64,000 nucleotides of DNA from Bacteroidales bacterium. Lineage in GTDB: Bacteria; Bacteroidota; Bacteroidia; Bacteroidales; F082. The notes under the pieces are model-generated. The model did no database searches, was not told where the DNA came from, and saw only the letters and a list, made by a program, of their open reading frames with translations. Numbering within the stretch: position 1 is the stretch's first letter; the number at the start of each line of letters is the position of its first letter. The stretch spans positions 1 through 64,000 of the forward strand of contig JAFGYB010000023.1 of NCBI GenBank assembly GCA_016936355.1. Direction: 5' to 3'. This document shows, one piece after another, positions 28,246-36,883 of this stretch. Position numbers and translations under genes: made by a program.

Positions 28246-29919
28246 ATGGAAAAAACATTTGCCATATATTGCGAAAACACACAAACCGAGAAAAAATATC
28301 CGTTTGGGACTTCACTGGGTGAAATTGCTAAAGACCAGAAGTTAAACAATGGCTATCCTATATTGGGGGCCATGGTCAATCACACCGTCAAGGAACTGAC
28401 CTACCAGATCTACAAACCCAAAACCGTTCAGTTTATGGACTATCGTCATCCCGACGGCAGGCGCCTGTTCATTCGGTCTCTTTCGATGGTGTTGTTTAAA
28501 GCGGTGCATGATCTTTTTCCCGATCAAAAGCTTCGGATTGAACATTCTGTATCCAGAGGTCTTTACTGCGAACTGGATGATGTGATCAACGAAGAAAGTC
28601 ACGAAAAAATCGTGATGCAGCTCAAAAAACGAATGCAGGAAATTATTGATGCCGACCTGCCGTTTACCCGCGAAGAGATCAAAACAGAAAAAGCGCTGGA
28701 GATCTTTGATCAGTTCGGTCTGGAAGATAAATGCACCCTGATGCGTACCAGAAAGCAGTTTTACAGTTCGGTTTACTATCTGGATGACGTAGTCAATTAT
28801 TTCTATGGATACCTGGCTCCCAGCACGGGTTGTATCCACAATTTCGATCTGGTCAAGTATTATAAAGGCATGTTGCTGGTACAGCCCCGGATGGATGAAC
28901 CGGATAAGCTGGAAGAAATTGTTGTTCAGAACAAATTGTTTGAAATTTTCCAGGAATTCAAAGATTGGGGACAAATTATTGGCGTACCCAATGTGGGTAA
29001 GCTCAACGAAAGAAATCAGGAAGGCCAGATCGGTCAGATAATCAAAGTCTCTGAAGCATTACAGGAAAAAAAACTGGCCCAAATTGCTGATTTAATCTAC
29101 CATAGAAAAGACGACGTGAAAGTGGTTTTAATTTCAGGACCGTCGTCCTCGGGGAAAACTACATTTGCCAAACGCCTGGGCGTACAACTTTGTGTTACCG
29201 GTTTCAAACCGGTAGTGATTTCCATGGACAACTATTTTGTAAACCGGGAATTCAATCCGAAGGATGAAAGCGGCAATTATGATTTTGAGAGCCCTTATGC
29301 ATTGGATATTAAACTCTTCAATCAGAATCTTCTGGACCTGTTTGATGGGAAAACCATCAAATTACCCAAATTCAATTTTTCCAAAGGGGAAAGCTACTAC
29401 GATGGCAAAACGTTATCACTAAAAGATAATGGTATTTTGATAGTAGAGGGTATTCACGGTTTGAATCCTGAAGTAACTCAATTTATTCCCGACAAGAGAA
29501 AATTTAAGGTTTATGTGTCGGCACTGACATCGCTCAGCATCGATACGAACAACCATATTCCCACCACCGATAACCGATTGATACGCCGCATGGTACGCGA
29601 TTATCTGTACCGCGGTTATTCGGCACTGGAAACACTGGAACGCTGGCCCAGTGTTCGAAAGGGAGAAGAAAAACACATCTTTCCATACCAGGAAGAAGCC
29701 GACATCATGTTCAACAGTGCCCTGCTTTTTGAACTGGGTGTACTCCGGCGGTGGGCCGAACCCTTATTGCAGGAAGTACCCCCGGTAGTCCCCGAATATT
29801 CTGAAGCCAGACGTCTGTTGAAATTTCTCACCTATATTTTGCCCATCCCTGAAAAAGAAATCCCGCCCACCTCCATCTTACGAGAATTTTTAGACGGGAG
29901 TAGTTTTGACTATTCTTAG
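28246..29919 (+). CDS. TGS-domain/uridine-kinase-like nucleoside kinase
   Basis: A 557-residue fusion protein. The N-terminus resembles the TGS domain and the second additional domain of threonyl-tRNA synthetase (FGTSLGEIAKDQKLNNGYPILGAMVNH, then MDYRHPDGRRLFIRSLSMVLFKAVHDLFPDQKLRIEHSVSRGLYCEL). The C-terminal half is a uridine-kinase/phosphoribulokinase-like P-loop kinase with GPSSSGKTTFAKRL at about residue 298-311 and SMDNYFVNRE. It lacks the aminoacylation core, so it is not a tRNA synthetase. The kinase substrate is uncertain (uridine or another nucleoside). Its stop overlaps the convergent epimerase gene by four bases. Confidence 0.85.
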   Translation: MEKTFAIYCENTQTEKKYPFGTSLGEIAKDQKLNNGYPILGAMVNHTVKELTYQIYKPKTVQFMDYRHPDGRRLFIRSLSMVLFKAVHDLFPDQKLRIEHSVSRGLYCELDDVINEESHEKIVMQLKKRMQEIIDADLPFTREEIKTEKALEIFDQFGLEDKCTLMRTRKQFYSSVYYLDDVVNYFYGYLAPSTGCIHNFDLVKYYKGMLLVQPRMDEPDKLEEIVVQNKLFEIFQEFKDWGQIIGVPNVGKLNERNQEGQIGQIIKVSEALQEKKLAQIADLIYHRKDDVKVVLISGPSSSGKTTFAKRLGVQLCVTGFKPVVISMDNYFVNREFNPKDESGNYDFESPYALDIKLFNQNLLDLFDGKTIKLPKFNFSKGESYYDGKTLSLKDNGILIVEGIHGLNPEVTQFIPDKRKFKVYVSALTSLSIDTNNHIPTTDNRLIRRMVRDYLYRGYSALETLERWPSVRKGEEKHIFPYQEEADIMFNSALLFELGVLRRWAEPLLQEVPPVVPEYSEARRLLKFLTYILPIPEKEIPPTSILREFLDGSSFDYS

Positions 29920-30830
29920 TGAGGTTGTTGTTTGAGGTTTTGGAAATAATCTTCCAGCTTATTATACTGAAAACTGAAGCCGGCTTCCCTGATTTTTTCA
30001 CACGAAACCCGGTTCCCTTTCAGAACCATATCGGCCATCTCACCCATCAAAAGCTTTAACAAAAACGAAGGAACTGATGGCAGAAAGAACGGCTTCCGGT
30101 ATGCCCTGGCCAATTGCCTCATAAAGGTTTCATTGGTGACCGGATCCGGTGATACTGCATTGTAGACCCCCTGCAATTTTTCGTTTTCGATGGCGAAGAG
30201 GTACAGTCTAGCCAGATCATTCAATTCAATCCAAGAAATATATTGTTTTCCCGAGCCAAGAGCAGACCCCAAACCCAACTGTACCGGCTTGGCCATTTTG
30301 GGTAGCGCTCCGCTTTTTTCGGATAGCACCACACCCGTGCGCAAAACGACCATCCGAATACCCATCTCCTGTAAAGGTTTCACAGACTCTTCCCATTGCC
30401 GGGTTACAGCAGCCAGAAAGTCCCCTCCGGGAAGATCTGTTTCAATTGAAAACCGCTTTGACAGGGTCCCACCGTAAAATCCGGTGGCCGACGCTGAAAT
30501 AAAAAACGCTGGTTTCCGGTTTGCTTTCTCTATCTTTTCAACCAACATCCGGATGGCTTGGATCCGACTGTTCAGAATGCGGTCTTTTTGCTTTTGGGTC
30601 CACCGCTTTGCCCCGACATTTTCTCCGGAAAGAAAAACGAGGCCCTCAGCAAAATCCAGGGCTGATTCATCCAGATAGTGACGTTCCACATCCCATTGGA
30701 ATGTTTGGTAGTTTTTTACTTCTGGTGAACGGGAAAGTATGGCCACCTCATACCCCTTCTCCTGTAAAAGATCACACAGAGATGAGCCAATCAGTCCCGT
30801 ACCACCAGCAATTAGAATTCTTTTTCCCAT
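29916..30830 (-). CDS. TIGR01777-type NAD-dependent epimerase
   Basis: A 304-residue extended SDR protein (YfcH/SulA-like). It starts with the NAD(P)-binding GGTGLIGSSLCDLL and has the catalytic Tyr region SASATGFYGG and the family's DUF1731-like C-terminal tail (NAVSPDPVTNETFMRQLARAYRKPFFLPSVPSFLLKLLMGEMADMVLKG). The substrate is unknown for this family. ATG 30830 gives MGKRILIAGGTG, the normal start. It converges on the nucleoside kinase with a four-base overlap. Confidence 0.88.
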   Translation of the reverse strand: MGKRILIAGGTGLIGSSLCDLLQEKGYEVAILSRSPEVKNYQTFQWDVERHYLDESALDFAEGLVFLSGENVGAKRWTQKQKDRILNSRIQAIRMLVEKIEKANRKPAFFISASATGFYGGTLSKRFSIETDLPGGDFLAAVTRQWEESVKPLQEMGIRMVVLRTGVVLSEKSGALPKMAKPVQLGLGSALGSGKQYISWIELNDLARLYLFAIENEKLQGVYNAVSPDPVTNETFMRQLARAYRKPFFLPSVPSFLLKLLMGEMADMVLKGNRVSCEKIREAGFSFQYNKLEDYFQNLKQQPH

Positions 30831-30988
30831 AAATTTCTCCATAAACAGTTTGAATATCCGGATAGTTTTACAGCCAATGTTCTAAAATAGTAATTTTCAC
30901 CCACCAAGAACTCCGGGTTTCTATCTTTTTAATTCATTAATAAAGATTGTCAGAGGTTGCCCTGATAGTAAGAACAATCACAGCATAT

Positions 30989-31660
30989 TTATGACATTTC
31001 AGTTTCTATGTATTTAGTATGCAGAGCATCCAGTTCCGTATTTTTATCGTTTTCATGAATATGCCGATGAAAATTAGTCAGTTTTTGGAATACAGCCAGC
31101 GTGTCTTTTAGTTCCTGCTCGGTTAAAGTTCCGATGATGATTTCTGATACTTTATGCATTTGCTCAAAAGCAACCAAAACCTCTTTCCTCCCCTGTTCTG
31201 TCAACAGAACTCTTTTTGCCCTGTGGTCCTGTTTATCATCAAACTCGTCGATCAACCCCTGTTTGATCAGCCGTTTCAGTATCTCACTTCCACTGGAAAT
31301 TTCAAGCAAATGCTTTTGGATCAATTCGCTTTTCAACAGATTTCCTTCTCGAAATAAAGTGGATAGAAATCCAAATTCATCCAGCGTCTTGATAGAGCTG
31401 CCGGTAAAAGCTTTTTTAATATAAATTTTTGCATAACGGAATAGAGTGGTGAGCCCGATAGAAAATTCCACTTCAGCATAATTTCTGTAATTGGGTTGGT
31501 CTCCCTTTTCTATTGAGGTTGTATTTCGATATTTTTTAGAGCCAAACACACGGTCTTTCAAAAACAAAGAGAATTCTTCAATATTGGCATTAGCAGCGTG
31601 TTCTTCATACAAATCAATGTAATTAAGCAGGTTTTTGATTAACTCAATATGATACGACAT
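30989..31660 (-). CDS. MarR-family transcriptional regulator
   Basis: A 223-residue winged-helix regulator, longer than typical MarR (about 140-160) because of about 70 extra N-terminal residues. The MarR core has KTLDEFGFLSTLFREGNLLKSELIQKHLLEISSGSEILKRLIKQGLI with the wing DKQDHRAKRVLLTEQGRKEV. The DxRxxR-like motif of the wing reads QDHRAKRV. It is divergent from the TonB-dependent receptor with a 99-base spacer containing a palindrome, so it probably controls that receptor and itself. The ligand is unknown. Confidence 0.85.
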   Translation of the reverse strand: MSYHIELIKNLLNYIDLYEEHAANANIEEFSLFLKDRVFGSKKYRNTTSIEKGDQPNYRNYAEVEFSIGLTTLFRYAKIYIKKAFTGSSIKTLDEFGFLSTLFREGNLLKSELIQKHLLEISSGSEILKRLIKQGLIDEFDDKQDHRAKRVLLTEQGRKEVLVAFEQMHKVSEIIIGTLTEQELKDTLAVFQKLTNFHRHIHENDKNTELDALHTKYIETEMS

Positions 31661-31704
31661 TATAATTAATTAAATATTTTATTGTTTTTTTGTAGTTTAT
31701 ATTA

Positions 31705-31712
31705 CAAATATA
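31705..31712 (-). promoter_or_regulatory. -7 promoter element of the MarR gene
   Basis: The minus strand reads TATATTTG, matching TAnnTTTG, 44 bases upstream of the MarR start. It lies four bases from the palindrome at 31716-31731, so a repressor bound there would block both directions. Confidence 0.5.
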
Positions 31713-31715
31713 TAA

Positions 31716-31731
31716 TACTTTTGCAAAAGTA
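31716..31731. promoter_or_regulatory. Palindromic operator candidate and -7 element of the TonB receptor
   Basis: TACTTTTGCAAAAGTA is a perfect 16-bp palindrome; allowing one mismatched pair it extends to 22 bp (31713-31734). Its left half, TACTTTTG (31716-31723), is itself a perfect TAnnTTTG -7 element for the receptor at 31760. The size and symmetry suit a MarR dimer, and the divergent gene is a MarR regulator. Confidence 0.6.
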
Positions 31732-31759
31732 ATACATTTTAGTTTTAATAAATACTTCC

Positions 31760-34144
31760 ATGATAAGAAAACAATACGCTATTCTTATTTTACTCGTGAT
31801 GCTACTGGGATCTTTCCAGTTGCAGGCTCAAAACGGTTCCGTCAAGGGACAAATTATCAACAGCATGAACAACCAGCCCGTTCCGTTTGCTGCAGTTCAG
31901 GTTAAAAACACCACCATTGGCACCTCAACCGACGAGAAAGGTTATTTTGTCCTAACGGGCATCAAACCTGGATTTGTCAAACTGGAAGTGTCGTCTCTGG
32001 GATACCAGAATGCTGAAAGTGGTGATATTTTTGTCAGCAACGAAAATATACCCTTTGTGGAAATTAAAATGCAACCCGCAACTCAGAATCTGAAAGAAGT
32101 GAAAATATCGGCCGGAATTTTCCGGCAAAGCGACATTGCTCCGGTTTCCATGCAGCGACTGAGCATCAAACAGATCGTGGACAATCCGGGAAGTAACCGT
32201 GATATTTCCCGGGTGATTCAGTCACTGCCGGGTATTGGTTCTACTCCCAACTACCGGAATGATGTCATTGTTCGTGGTGGAGGACCGGCAGAAAGCAAGT
32301 TTTACCTGGACGGTATTGAAATACCTGTATTAAATCATTTTGCCACTCAGGGCGCTTCCGGAGGTCCCGTAGGGATTTTAAATGCTGATTTTATACAATC
32401 GCTAAACTATTATGCCAGTTCATTTCCTGCCGACAGGGGGAATGCATTAAGCGGGGTCTTTGAATTTTTTCTGAAAGAAGGGAGCCACGACAAGAACCAT
32501 TTTCAATTTGCTTTGGGAGCCAGCGAAGCCGCCATTACTTCAGACGGACCCCTGGGGAAAAAAACCAGCTACATTTTTTCCGTACGCAGATCTTATTTGC
32601 AATTTCTATTTTCAGCGATCGGGCTCCCCTTTCTGCCCACGTTTACCGATTACCAACTGAAAACCAAGACCCAGTTCAACAGCAAGAATCAGCTGACCAT
32701 CATCAGCCTGGGTTCCTATGACCAGATGCGCATCAATACCGGCATTAAAAACCCGGATGCAGCACAGCAATATATTCTGTCTCAAATTCCGGTAAATAAC
32801 CAGTGGAGTTATACCATCGGAGCCAATTTTAAACACTTTACAAAAAACGGTTTCCACACCTTTGTTTTGAGCCGTTCCATGCTTTACAACCAACTGTATA
32901 AATATCCTGATAACAATACTTCACTGCGAAAAAGTCTGGATTATGAATCCAAACAGTCAGAAAACCGAATGCGGTATGAATTCAACTACCTGAAGAATGG
33001 TTTCAAAGTTAACCTGAGTGCCAACTTAGACTTCCTGAAATATTACAACACCACAACCCAGGAAGTATACAGCAACGATAGTAGTATGTACAATCAGTAT
33101 GAAACGCTATTAAAAACTGTGGGTTACGGATTTTCGGGACAGGTTTCCAAGAAATTTATGGATGACCGAATCACCCTCAGTATGGGCATCCGCTTCGACG
33201 GAAATAATTACAATTCGGCCATGAGTAATCCGTTGCATCAGGTTTCTCCCCGATTTGCTGTCTCGTACAGATTATCGGAAAAAATACTACTCAGTGCATC
33301 AATGGGTCATTATTCCGAATTACCCGCTGCCACCACTCTGGGCTTTAAAACCAACGGTGCTTATGCCAATAAGACAACCGCCACATACATTACCGCCAAC
33401 CATTACAACCTGGGAATCAGCTACCGGCCATCAAAACCGGTATTTTTCCAGGCAACTGGTTTTTATAAAGCATACAACGATTATCCCATCGACCTGCTCA
33501 CCGGTTCCAGTCTGGCCAACGAGGGCGCCAATTACAGCAGTGTAGTAGGCAATGTTCCGGTTGTATTTAACGGCAAAGGGAAAGCGTATGGTTTCGAACT
33601 AGTGAACCGGTTAAACTTTGAACGCTTCAACCTGATTGCTTCTTACACTTTTGTCAGAAGTCTGTTCAGCGACCTAAGCGGAGAGTACATTCCTTCGGCC
33701 TGGGACAGCAAAAACCTCCTCACACTGACGGGTTCCCAATCCTTTCAGAAAAACTGGCAGGTTGGTTTCAAATGGCGGTTTGTAGGCGGACTTCCCTATA
33801 CCCCGTATGATCTTTCCAAATCTGCTTTAATACAGGCTTGGGATGCTACCGGCCAGCCCTATCTGAATTATGCACAACTCAACGCGGACCGGCTACCCTC
33901 GTTTCAGCAACTGGACCTTCGCATTGACAAAAAATACTTTTTCAAAAAATGGTCACTCTGGTTGTATCTCGATGTGCAAAATGCATATAATTTCCAATAT
34001 AAAGGTCAGAATTTTGTCATCAGAGAGAAAGGTCCGGACGGCAATTACCTCACAACAAACAACAATACAGAATATGTTCTGAAGCAGGTTCCCAATGTGA
34101 GTGGCACGGTGTTGCCTACTGTAGGTATTATCATCGGTTTCTGA
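31760..34144 (+). CDS. TonB-dependent receptor with CarboxypepD_reg-like domain
   Basis: A 794-residue outer membrane transporter. A signal peptide (ending LQAQN) is followed by a carboxypeptidase-regulatory-like domain (about 27-110, VKGQIINSMNNQPVPFAAVQVKNTTIGTSTDEKGYFVL). Next come a plug domain (about 120-230, IVDNPGSNRDISRVIQSLPGIG, NDVIVRGGGPAESKFYLDGIEIP) and a beta-barrel ending in a terminal aromatic. There is no SusD-like partner, so it is probably not a glycan-utilisation pair; the substrate is unknown. It is likely controlled by the divergent MarR protein via the palindrome on its promoter. Confidence 0.93.
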   Translation: MIRKQYAILILLVMLLGSFQLQAQNGSVKGQIINSMNNQPVPFAAVQVKNTTIGTSTDEKGYFVLTGIKPGFVKLEVSSLGYQNAESGDIFVSNENIPFVEIKMQPATQNLKEVKISAGIFRQSDIAPVSMQRLSIKQIVDNPGSNRDISRVIQSLPGIGSTPNYRNDVIVRGGGPAESKFYLDGIEIPVLNHFATQGASGGPVGILNADFIQSLNYYASSFPADRGNALSGVFEFFLKEGSHDKNHFQFALGASEAAITSDGPLGKKTSYIFSVRRSYLQFLFSAIGLPFLPTFTDYQLKTKTQFNSKNQLTIISLGSYDQMRINTGIKNPDAAQQYILSQIPVNNQWSYTIGANFKHFTKNGFHTFVLSRSMLYNQLYKYPDNNTSLRKSLDYESKQSENRMRYEFNYLKNGFKVNLSANLDFLKYYNTTTQEVYSNDSSMYNQYETLLKTVGYGFSGQVSKKFMDDRITLSMGIRFDGNNYNSAMSNPLHQVSPRFAVSYRLSEKILLSASMGHYSELPAATTLGFKTNGAYANKTTATYITANHYNLGISYRPSKPVFFQATGFYKAYNDYPIDLLTGSSLANEGANYSSVVGNVPVVFNGKGKAYGFELVNRLNFERFNLIASYTFVRSLFSDLSGEYIPSAWDSKNLLTLTGSQSFQKNWQVGFKWRFVGGLPYTPYDLSKSALIQAWDATGQPYLNYAQLNADRLPSFQQLDLRIDKKYFFKKWSLWLYLDVQNAYNFQYKGQNFVIREKGPDGNYLTTNNNTEYVLKQVPNVSGTVLPTVGIIIGF

Positions 34145-34208
34145 TTATTCTTGAGTTTTTCACAATGAATTCTTATTTTCGTCGTGTTTTCCATTTAAAA
34201 AAGACAAG

Positions 34209-34523
34209 ATGGCTGAGCAAGAAACAAGAATTAAAACATACAAAGAGTTTTATCCGTTTTACCTCTCAGAACACGAGAACAAAATCTGTCGTCGGCTTCA
34301 CTTTACGGGTACTGCTCTTTTGTTTGTGGATGTGATCTACCTGATTATTGCCGGTTTATGGGCTGAATTCTGGTGGACGTTACCTTTGATCGGATACGGA
34401 TTTGCCTGGGTCGGGCATTACTTTTTTGAAAAAAACAAACCGGCGACTTTCAAATATCCACTGTGGAGTCTGATCTCAGACTTCAAGATGTTTTTCCAGA
34501 TGCTGACAGGGAAAATTAAATAG
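34209..34523 (+). CDS. Mpo1-like (DUF962) membrane protein
   Basis: A 104-residue protein with two hydrophobic segments. The family features are FYPFYLSEHENKICRRLHFTGT near the N-terminus and GYGFAWVGHYFFEKNKPATFKYPLWSLISDFKMF. The conserved His residues match Mpo1-like proteins; yeast Mpo1 is an iron-dependent dioxygenase of 2-hydroxy fatty acids. Whether the bacterial protein does the same is inference. The stop lies four bases from the convergent mazG stop. Confidence 0.85.
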   Translation: MAEQETRIKTYKEFYPFYLSEHENKICRRLHFTGTALLFVDVIYLIIAGLWAEFWWTLPLIGYGFAWVGHYFFEKNKPATFKYPLWSLISDFKMFFQMLTGKIK

Positions 34524-34527
34524 GACC

Positions 34528-35328
34528 CTATTCTTTTTCTTTGGCTTTGTTCCAGTAAACATCCATTTCTTCCAGTGACATATCCACCAGTTTTTTACCG
34601 TCTTTTACTGATTCGGTTTCAATGAACTGGAACCGACGAATAAATTTATTATTGGTGCGTTCCAAGGCGTCATCGGGATTGATACCAATGTACCGGGCAT
34701 AGTTGACCAGGGCAAACATCAGATCGCCGAATTCTTCTTCGATCTTACGACGGGATTCGTTTAGTTCCACCTCTTCTTTCAGTTCATTCATTTCCTCCAT
34801 CACCTTATCCCAAACCTGATCCATGTGTTCCCATTCAAAACCCACGCCTTTTACCTTTTCCTGAATCCGGTATGCTTTAAGTAACGGGGGAAGTGATCCG
34901 GGGACGCCCGAAAGCACTGATTTCTTTCCTTCTTTCAGTTTCAGTTTCTCCCAGTTTTCAGCCACCTCATCGGCATTGTTGACTTTGACTTCTCCGTAAA
35001 TATGTGGATGACGGTACACCAGTTTATCGGAAATCTGATCCAGCACATCCTTGATATCAAATGCCTTTTTTTCGGAACCGATTTTGGCGTAAAAAACCAT
35101 GTGCATCAGCAGGTCGCCCAGCTCTTCACGAATTCCCTCCAAATCCTCATCCAGGATGGCATCCGAAAGCTCATACGTTTCTTCCAACGTTAAGTGACGA
35201 AGACTTTCAAGCGTTTGTTTCTTATCCCACGGACAGCCGGTACGTAAATCGTCCATAATGTCCAGTAACCGTCCGAATGCTTTTATTTTCTCTTCTCTCG
35301 AAGCCCCGAAGGGAGAATGATCTTTCAT
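34528..35328 (-). CDS. mazG: Nucleoside triphosphate pyrophosphohydrolase
   Basis: A 266-residue two-domain MazG that hydrolyses (d)NTPs to NMP and pyrophosphate. The first domain has the signature CPWDKKQTLESLRHLTLEETYELSDAI and EELGDLLMHMVF; the second has EEFGDLMFALVNYARYIGINP. ATG 35328 starts right after the ProRS stop (35330), so the two genes form an operon. The upstream ATG at 35346 would lie inside proS. Confidence 0.93.
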   Translation of the reverse strand: MKDHSPFGASREEKIKAFGRLLDIMDDLRTGCPWDKKQTLESLRHLTLEETYELSDAILDEDLEGIREELGDLLMHMVFYAKIGSEKKAFDIKDVLDQISDKLVYRHPHIYGEVKVNNADEVAENWEKLKLKEGKKSVLSGVPGSLPPLLKAYRIQEKVKGVGFEWEHMDQVWDKVMEEMNELKEEVELNESRRKIEEEFGDLMFALVNYARYIGINPDDALERTNNKFIRRFQFIETESVKDGKKLVDMSLEEMDVYWNKAKEKE

Positions 35329-35329
35329 A

Positions 35330-36799
35330 TTAATAAGCTTTGGCAAACACGACCCGTCCTTCGGAAGGATTACCGGTATAAATACATTTTCCGGTTTCCG
35401 ACTTCCTGTTTAAAGGAATCAAACGGATGGTTGCCTTGGTTTCTTCTTTAATCTTCTGTTCCGTTTCGGAAGTTCCGTCCCAGTGTGCCCAGACAAAACC
35501 ACCTTTTTCGATCTGCTCTTTGAAAGCCGTCCAGGTGTCCACTTTAAAAGTGTTTTCTTCTCTGAAATCCAATGCTTTCTGATATATATTCTTCTGTATT
35601 TGCTCCAGCAGATTTTCCACTTTAGCAGCAATATTTTCGCGGTGCAGCATTTCTTTTTCAAGGGTATCCCTTCGAGCTACCTCCACCGTGTTGTTTTGCA
35701 TGTCGCGGGGGCCAATGGCCAACCGAACAGGAACTCCTTTCAATTCCCATTCGTTGAATTTATAACCGGGTTTGAAGGAGTCGCGGTCGTCGTACTTAAC
35801 AGAAATACCTTTAGCTTTCAGTTCAGCCATAATGTTTTTCACATAAATACTAATGGCTTCTCTTTCTTCTTCTTTTCTGTAGATAGGAACGATCACCACC
35901 TGAATAGGGGCCAGCTTCGGAGGAAGCACCAAACCGTTGTCATCAGAATGAGCCATGATCAATGCTCCAATCAAACGGGTGGAAACCCCCCAGGAGGTAG
36001 CCCAAACATGTTCCAGTTTGTTTTCCTTACTCAAAAAAGTCACATCAAAGGCTTTGGCAAAATTTTGTCCCAGAAAATGGGAAGTACCGGCTTGCAGCGC
36101 TTTCCCATCCTGCATCAGGGCTTCAATGCAATAGGTTTCAACAGCTCCGGCAAAACGTTCGTTGGGTGATTTAACTCCTTTCAAAACAGGAACCCCCATG
36201 TATCTTTCAGCAAAATCAGCATATACATTCAGCATGGTTTCTGCTTCCTGAATCGCTTCTTCGCGTGTGGCGTGGGCTGTATGACCTTCCTGCCAGAGGA
36301 ATTCTGCCGTACGCAAAAACAAGCGGGTACGCATTTCCCAGCGCACCACATTGGCCCATTGGTTTATTAACAAAGGCAAGTCGCGGTACGACTGGATCCA
36401 TTTCCTGTACGTATCCCAGATAATAGTCTCAGAAGTAGGTCTTACGATCAATTCTTCCTCCAGCTTGGCATCCGGATCCACAATAATCCCCCCTTTTTCG
36501 TCATTTTTCAACCGATAATGGGTCACCACAGCACATTCTTTGGCAAATCCTTCCACGTGACTGGCTTCCTTACTAAAAAACGATTTGGGGATAAACAACG
36601 GAAAATAGGCATTCTCATGACCGGTTTCCTTAAACATGTCATCCAGTACGCGCTGCATTTTTTCCCAAACGGAATATCCGTAAGGTTTGATCACCATGGA
36701 TCCCCGTACCGCTGAAGTTTCAGCTAATCCGGCACTTACAACGAGTTCGTTATACCACTGAGAATAATTCTCACTTCTGCTTGTTAATTTTTTTGCCAT
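35330..36799 (-). CDS. proS: Prolyl-tRNA synthetase, archaeal/eukaryotic type
   Basis: A 489-residue class II synthetase charging tRNA-Pro. It is the short type without the editing insert, with the type-specific C-terminal domain. Landmarks are [21 protein letters not shown], the motif 2 region [13 protein letters not shown] and [22 protein letters not shown], and [18 protein letters not shown]. The start at ATG 36799 gives [20 protein letters not shown]; 36826 would add nine poorly supported residues. A -33/-7 promoter pair lies upstream at 36843-36872. Confidence 0.96.
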   Translation of the reverse strand: MAKKLTSRSENYSQWYNELVVSAGLAETSAVRGSMVIKPYGYSVWEKMQRVLDDMFKETGHENAYFPLFIPKSFFSKEASHVEGFAKECAVVTHYRLKNDEKGGIIVDPDAKLEEELIVRPTSETIIWDTYRKWIQSYRDLPLLINQWANVVRWEMRTRLFLRTAEFLWQEGHTAHATREEAIQEAETMLNVYADFAERYMGVPVLKGVKSPNERFAGAVETYCIEALMQDGKALQAGTSHFLGQNFAKAFDVTFLSKENKLEHVWATSWGVSTRLIGALIMAHSDDNGLVLPPKLAPIQVVIVPIYRKEEEREAISIYVKNIMAELKAKGISVKYDDRDSFKPGYKFNEWELKGVPVRLAIGPRDMQNNTVEVARRDTLEKEMLHRENIAAKVENLLEQIQKNIYQKALDFREENTFKVDTWTAFKEQIEKGGFVWAHWDGTSETEQKIKEETKATIRLIPLNRKSETGKCIYTGNPSEGRVVFAKAY

Positions 36800-36842
36800 T
36801 TTGAATTTTTGGTATAGTCTTTGCAACTTTTTTAATGAACGG

Positions 36843-36850
36843 CAAAAATA
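36843..36850 (-). promoter_or_regulatory. -7 promoter element of proS-mazG
   Basis: The minus strand reads TATTTTTG, matching TAnnTTTG. A TTG at 36870-36872 lies 19 bases upstream, the expected -33 spacing for Bacteroidota. Confidence 0.6.
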
Positions 36851-36883
36851 AACAATGTTTATATAAGCACAATAATTAATACG

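Noticed and set aside
28246-28800. A threonyl-tRNA synthetase gene.
   Set aside because: Only the TGS/second-additional-domain-like N-terminus is present; the class II catalytic motifs are missing and a P-loop kinase follows.
35483-36169. A 228-codon open frame antisense to proS.
   Set aside because: It lies entirely opposite a certain prolyl-tRNA synthetase gene, has no recognisable motif and reflects codon bias of the true gene.
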